From positions 1 to 64,000 of the forward strand of contig CADBBB010000001.1 in NCBI GenBank assembly GCA_902792795.1: a DNA stretch of 64,000 bases, in the 5' to 3' direction. Made by a program: the position numbers and the translations under genes. The stretch comes from an uncultured Spirochaetaceae bacterium (GTDB lineage Bacteria > Spirochaetota > Spirochaetia > Treponematales > Treponemataceae). Below, piece after piece: positions 60,289 to 64,000 of this stretch; the first letter of the stretch is position 1; each line of letters starts with the position of its first letter. The notes beneath the pieces were generated by a model, which was given only the letters and a program-made list of their open reading frames with translations, searched no databases and was not told the origin of the DNA.

Positions 60289-61212
60289 ATGGCGCAAAAG
60301 GAACTTGTGATTTTTGAAAGCGAAGACAAAGCGGTGTCTCTTTCCGTTCCGTTTGAAGAGGACACAGTTTGGCTGAACCAGAGTCAAATGATCGAGCTTT
60401 TTGAAAGAAATCAATCCGTCATTTCTAGGCATATCAAAAATGTCTTTGAAGAAGGCGAGGTTGACGAAAAAAGCAATATGCATTTTTTGCATAATGCTTT
60501 TTCTGACAAACCCGTCGCATACTATTCCCTCGACGTAATCATTTCGGTGGGCTACCGCGTAAAGTCCAAGCGGGGCATAGAGTTCCGAAAATGGGCAAAT
60601 TCCGTCCTAAAGCAATACATCCTAAAAGGCTACGTCGCCAATAATCGCCGCTTGGAAGAGTTGCGCCAAACTTTACAAATCATACGCCGCGCGGAAAACC
60701 AGCTGGATTCAAGCCAAATCCTTTCCGTGATAGAGCAATACACCGGCGCTCTTGACTTGCTGGACGACTACGACCACTCGCGCGTAAGAAAGCCCGCCGG
60801 AACGCAAGACACCTACCGCATCACTTACCAAGAAGCCCGCCAAGTAATAGACTCGATGAAGTTTGGCGACACGAGCGACCTCTTTGGGAACGAAAAGGAC
60901 GAGTCTTTCAAGGGCAGCATCGGCGCCATTTACCAGACTTTTGGCGGAAAGGACGTTTATCCCACCGCGCAAGAAAAGGCCGCCAACCTTTTGTATTTTG
61001 TCACAAAGAACCATTCCTTTAGCGACGGGAACAAGCGCATCGCGGCCACAATGTTCCTGCACTTTTTGAACAAAAACGGCCTGCTCTTTAAGGACGGAAT
61101 CAAGCAGATCGAAGACAACACTCTCGTCGCCCTCACAATCATGATCGCCGAATCCAAGCCCGACGAAAAGGAATTGATGGTAAACCTTGTGATGCAGTTC
61201 TTGGCGGGGTAA
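60289..61212 (+). CDS. RhuM/Fic-Doc family protein
   Basis: 307 residues. The N-terminal 170 are RhuM-like (TVWLNQSQMIELFERNQSVISRHIKNVFEEGE, YSLDVIISVGYRVKSKRG), a putative DNA-binding unit. The C-terminal Fic/Doc domain has the motif HSFSDGNKR at His242-Arg250. Doc-type enzymes with GNKR act as kinases or AMPylases. No obvious antitoxin adjoins; inhibition might be internal. Placed just outside the regulon with its own promoter. Confidence 0.85.
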   Translation: MAQKELVIFESEDKAVSLSVPFEEDTVWLNQSQMIELFERNQSVISRHIKNVFEEGEVDEKSNMHFLHNAFSDKPVAYYSLDVIISVGYRVKSKRGIEFRKWANSVLKQYILKGYVANNRRLEELRQTLQIIRRAENQLDSSQILSVIEQYTGALDLLDDYDHSRVRKPAGTQDTYRITYQEARQVIDSMKFGDTSDLFGNEKDESFKGSIGAIYQTFGGKDVYPTAQEKAANLLYFVTKNHSFSDGNKRIAATMFLHFLNKNGLLFKDGIKQIEDNTLVALTIMIAESKPDEKELMVNLVMQFLAG

Positions 61213-61228
61213 AGAGCCCGCGTTTTTA

Positions 61229-62188
61229 TCAACCCTCTTTCTTCTCGCTCAAAAACAATCCCACAATTGTTATCGCAGTTCCGGCCGCGCCTAGCAAAGT
61301 CAACTGCTCGCCAAGCGCAAAGAAGGCAAAGATTACAGTAACGATTGGAATCAAGTACAAGCCGCAGCTTACTTTTACCGTTCCGATAATGTCGCACGCC
61401 TTGCTCCAAGTGGTAAAGCAAAGGCCGCTGGCAAAGACGCCCAAAAAAATTATGTTGGCCCAATTCAGGACTTTGGAAAAGCGCGCGGCGTTTACGCTTG
61501 GCTCAACAAAAAAATAGAAGGATTGGACAAAATCGTTCGCGCTTGCGGCGGCCGCTCCGTCTTGCGGAAGCAATCTCCAGCCAAAAAACGCGAGCGGAAG
61601 CATGAACAAAACGGCGAAAAAGAAAATGCGCCTGGTGGAGCAAACCTTGTCGTATTTCTTTTTGTTCAAGATCGAAATGAACATCGAATAAAAGCCCCAG
61701 CAAACGCCCGCGAACAGGGCCAAGAGGTCGCCCTTGGGATTCAATTCCAGCGCGGCCTTTCCGTTAAAGCACACAAGCGCCACTCCAAAAATCGCGACAA
61801 AAAATCCGACGACAAACCAAACGGAAAGATGCCGCTCCTTTAAAAAAATTTGGCTTACGATGGCGGTAAAAAGCGGACAAATGCTTACGATTATGCTTAC
61901 GTTGGAAGCGTTGGTAAAGTGAATCGCGATGTTTTCCGAAAGCTGGTACAAGACCACGCCCGAAAGTCCGGCCAGCGCGAAGTATATGTTGTCGCGCCAG
62001 GCGATTTTTTCAACCTTGGGCCGCATGAACCAAAGGCCGATGTAGGCGACCAAAAATCTATAAAAAAGAATTTCCAGCGAAGAAAAATCATTCAACAAAT
62101 ATTTTGTGCTGACAAAAGTGATTCCCCAAATAAAAATAGAAAGCGCCGCAAGAAAAAGGCCCCAAACTTTTTGATTTTGTTCATTCAT
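61229..62188 (-). CDS. EamA/DMT-family transporter
   Basis: 319 residues with ten predicted helices in two EamA repeats (FLAALSIFIWGITFVSTKYLL at the start; second repeat from about residue 165). Exports metabolites, substrate unknown. The start at 62188 lies 7 nt after TATATT, TTGTCA 17 bp further; no ribosome site. Confidence 0.85.
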   Translation of the reverse strand: MNEQNQKVWGLFLAALSIFIWGITFVSTKYLLNDFSSLEILFYRFLVAYIGLWFMRPKVEKIAWRDNIYFALAGLSGVVLYQLSENIAIHFTNASNVSIIVSICPLFTAIVSQIFLKERHLSVWFVVGFFVAIFGVALVCFNGKAALELNPKGDLLALFAGVCWGFYSMFISILNKKKYDKVCSTRRIFFFAVLFMLPLAFFGWRLLPQDGAAAASANDFVQSFYFFVEPSVNAARFSKVLNWANIIFLGVFASGLCFTTWSKACDIIGTVKVSCGLYLIPIVTVIFAFFALGEQLTLLGAAGTAITIVGLFLSEKKEG

Positions 62189-62195
62189 AAAAAAG

Positions 62196-62246
62196 AATAT
62201 AGCGCAAAAACAAACGCTTGACAAATACCCACGGCGCGCTTATAAT
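62196..62246. promoter_or_regulatory. Back-to-back promoters sharing one -35
   Basis: Minus strand TTGTCA (62224-62219) to TATATT (62201-62196), and plus strand TTGACA (62218-62223) to TATAAT (62241-62246), each 17 bp apart. The two -35 boxes overlap almost fully, so polymerase binding to one excludes the other. Confidence 0.75.
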
Positions 62247-62255
62247 AATCTCATT

Positions 62256-62312
62256 ATGTGGAAAACACCGGTTTTATTTTTGTCAATGGGATCCTTCTCT
62301 ACCGCTCGATAG
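62256..62312 (+). CDS. MFS gene leader peptide (18 codons)
   Basis: The frame encodes MWKTPVLFLSMGSFSTAR. It begins 9 nt after the -10, has no ribosome site, and precedes a terminator-like hairpin before the MFS gene, the same arrangement as at carB. Confidence 0.45.
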   Translation: MWKTPVLFLSMGSFSTAR

Positions 62313-62389
62313 GGGTAGTGGGTCTTCTTAAAAAAACTGTGGCTTCCAAAAGTCTTTTTTGAAAAATCCAAACACAGTCCAACCCAACA

Positions 62390-62439
62390 GCCCCTTGCGT
62401 CGCAGCGCATGCGCGACATTTTTTTTGCCGTTAAGGGGC
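62390..62439 (+). promoter_or_regulatory. Attenuator and ribosome-site-masking stem before the MFS gene
   Basis: GTCGC/GCGAC (62399-62417) is followed by eight T. An outer stem GCCCCTT (62390-62396) with AAGGGGC (62433-62439) encloses it and pairs with the ribosome site of the MFS gene. Either could silence the gene conditionally. Confidence 0.5.
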
Positions 62440-62447
62440 GGCGTATT

Positions 62448-63536
62448 ATGTTCAACATAAAAAAACAAATAAACAGATTGTATTCGTCCGCAGTGTTCGG
62501 ACAGATTTCGCTTTCGGGGGCCTGGGTCGCGATTCTAGCGTCGCGCGGTTTTTCGCTCGCGCAAATCGGCTTTGCGGAAACAGTCTTTCATATCGTGAGC
62601 ATTTTGTTCGAGATTCCTTCGGGAGTTTTGGCGGATGTCTTGGGCCGCAAAAAAACGCTTGTAATTTCGTGCCTCATGCGAATAATCGGCGACATCGTGA
62701 TGATTCTTTCAAACAACTTCGCGCTTGTCTGCCTTTCAATCGCTTTTCAGGCGCTAAACTACAACTTCTCTTCCGGCTCCGGCGACGCGCTGGCCTACGA
62801 TTCGCTAAAGTCGGTGGGGCAAGAGGAACGCTTTGAGCGCTACGCTTCAAACCAGCTTGTGATTTACCGGGTGTGCGAAGGCCTTTCGACGCTGACGGCG
62901 GGATTCGCGCTTGTCATCGGCTACAAGCTGGCTTACGCCACAGGAGTCGTCGCGGCGGTCGTTCAGCTTGCCTTGCTTGCGGGCTTGGTTGAAATCAGGC
63001 TTTCGCCATTGCCGCAAAACTTCAACGTTTGGAAAGAAATCGCCAATTGCTTTAAGCAAAGCTTTTTGTTCCTAAAGGAAGCCAAGAAAGCGATGCTCTT
63101 GATGTTCACAAATTCTTTTGTGGGCGCCTTGGACATTTTGCTTTTGTTCTTCTTGCAGGCAAAGCTTCCGATGGCGGGCATTCCAAATTGGGCGTTGGGC
63201 TTGGCTCTCTTGTTTTTGCAGGCGGGAGGAATCATCGGAGCGCGTCTCATTCTTTGCGCAAAGAAAGTCCGTTACCGCGTGATTTTCGTTGTGGCGGCGG
63301 CCGTGATTTTGTCTGGCATCGCGCTTGAGCGGACCGGCCTTTATGTCGTGATGGCGCTAGGCGGCTTTATGTCGTCTATGGCCGACGACGCTTTGCAGGT
63401 AAGGACAAATTTCATTTTGCAGAACATGTTCCCGTCGGAACAGCGGGCGACCTTGATTTCAATCGAGTCGTTCACGTTCTCCTGCATAATGATTGTCCTT
63501 TCGCCGCTCGCAGGCCTGTTCTTTAGCGTTTGGTAA
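62448..63536 (+). CDS. MFS transporter
   Basis: 362 residues, about 11-12 hydrophobic helices. MFS signature LADVLGRKKTLVIS follows helix 2 and EIPSGVLADVLGRK is typical of drug/metabolite efflux members. Shorter than the usual 400 residues. Start at 62448 with AAGGGG upstream, which pairs with the leader stem. Regulated expression suggests a drug or toxic-metabolite exporter. Confidence 0.8.
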   Translation: MFNIKKQINRLYSSAVFGQISLSGAWVAILASRGFSLAQIGFAETVFHIVSILFEIPSGVLADVLGRKKTLVISCLMRIIGDIVMILSNNFALVCLSIAFQALNYNFSSGSGDALAYDSLKSVGQEERFERYASNQLVIYRVCEGLSTLTAGFALVIGYKLAYATGVVAAVVQLALLAGLVEIRLSPLPQNFNVWKEIANCFKQSFLFLKEAKKAMLLMFTNSFVGALDILLLFFLQAKLPMAGIPNWALGLALLFLQAGGIIGARLILCAKKVRYRVIFVVAAAVILSGIALERTGLYVVMALGGFMSSMADDALQVRTNFILQNMFPSEQRATLISIESFTFSCIMIVLSPLAGLFFSVW

Positions 63537-63580
63537 CAGCGGCCGAAAAGATCGCGCGGGCAACAGTAATGTAAACGATT

Positions 63581-63696
63581 AAAAAACGCGTAGCGGAAAT
63601 GCAAACGGGGCGAACTTAGGACACGTTGAGCCCCAGTCTTTGCCCTAAAAGTACCTCGTTCGCAGCCGTTTGAATTTCCGCGAGAGCGTTTTTTTT
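63581..63696. repeat. MITE-like inverted-repeat element
   Basis: Left arm 63581-63608 (AAAAAACGCGTAGCGGAAAT...) and right arm 63666-63694 are imperfect inverted repeats of about 28 bp around 57 bp. Ends are A/T runs with GCG, as in the other dispersed repeats. Confidence 0.5.
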
Positions 63697-63697
63697 A

Positions 63698-64000
63698 TTA
63701 GAATTCATTTCCTTCAAATCGCGGAATCAAGTCGGTGGCCTTCTTGATGTCATCGTCAGTGGGAACGTAGTCGCTCATCGTCTTGTCGTTGAACTTTTGG
63801 TAGCTCATCATGTCAAAGTAGCCGGTTCCGGTAAGGCCGAACAAGATTGTTTTTTCCTCGCCGCTTTCCTTGCACTTTAAGGCTTCGTCAATCGCGACGC
63901 GGATGGCGTGGCTAGATTCCGGAGCGGGGAGCGTTCCTTCCGTACGGCAGAAAAGTTCCGCAGCCTCAAAGACCGAAGTCTGCTCAACGGCGCGCGCCTG
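63698..64000 (-). CDS. trpB: Tryptophan synthase beta chain-like, C-terminal fragment (cut by window edge)
   Basis: 101 residues of the 3' end: LFCRTEGTLPAPESSHAIR, then EEKTILFGLTGTGYFDMMSYQKF and the terminal LIPRFEGNEF. The PAPESSHA and GTGYFDM segments match the TrpB2 subtype of tryptophan synthase beta, a PLP enzyme joining indole and serine. The catalytic lysine region lies beyond the window. Confidence 0.8.
   Translation of the reverse strand, partial: QARAVEQTSVFEAAELFCRTEGTLPAPESSHAIRVAIDEALKCKESGEEKTILFGLTGTGYFDMMSYQKFNDKTMSDYVPTDDDIKKATDLIPRFEGNEF

Noticed and set aside
62240-62458. Minus-strand ORF in the MFS leader
   Set aside because: Covers the leader hairpins and promoter; no ribosome site; composition not coding-like.

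Overview
The window reads as chromosomal DNA of an anaerobic, Treponema-like spirochete. The evidence is a set of short lipobox lipoproteins, three diguanylate cyclases with different sensors, rubrerythrin, a FeoA-FeoA-FeoB iron operon, a TrpB2-type tryptophan synthase beta chain, a DUF711 protein and sugar phosphorylase/xylulokinase metabolism. Genus is inferred; no rRNA, tRNA, integrase or CRISPR array was seen. GC-rich housekeeping DNA alternates with clearly AT-rich inserted genes.

Layout. (1) 1-10960: a type I restriction-modification locus on the minus strand, hsdM - Fic gene - hsdS - cargo - hsdR, with hsdR cut by the window edge. The cargo between hsdS and hsdR is two membrane ORFs, a caspase-like protease, a DUF2971 protein, rloA and a deleted rloB, plus an oppositely oriented higBA-type toxin-antitoxin pair. 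(2) 11031-46425: mostly metabolic and signalling genes. These are a DUF711 protein, a PrsW-like protease with a histone-H1-like tail, a large phosphorylase-like enzyme, a SPOR protein, three GGDEF proteins, carB behind a leader-peptide/terminator attenuator, an M48 protease, proS, an ABC ATPase, an M29 aminopeptidase, a sugar operon (xylulokinase, DUF4867, fucose-isomerase family), rubrerythrin, a DUF1848 protein, a lipase, feo, a GNAT enzyme and an ABC-F protein. (3) 46485-60199: an accessory island held together by six copies of one 19-bp palindrome, TCTATCA-N5-TGATAGA, sitting on the promoters of five oppositely facing or separate units. The last unit encodes a WYL-domain regulator that is the obvious candidate to bind it. 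Between the operator-bearing genes lies an AT-rich insertion (49.5-56.2 kb) with a PARIS-like ATPase/TOPRIM pair, a second UDG-like protein and a zinc-finger/glycine-zipper/coiled-coil trio. (4) 60289-64000: a RhuM-Fic protein, an EamA exporter, an MFS transporter behind its own leader-peptide/terminator region, and the 3' end of a trpB-like gene.

The most interesting candidate system is the WYL-controlled regulon. WYL regulators of this architecture (BrxR, CapW) are known to silence phage-defence operons, and here one seems to coordinate a uracil-DNA-glycosylase-like protein, glycine-zipper peptides, an HD hydrolase, a PcfJ-like protein and two paralogous uncharacterised proteins.

Other window-wide observations are a recurring promoter layout in which the ATG lies 6-9 nt after a good -10 box without a ribosome-binding site (candidate leaderless mRNAs), a 68-nt two-hairpin repeat present three times at identical length, and a dispersed GC-rich repeat of about 155 bp flanked by A/T runs.
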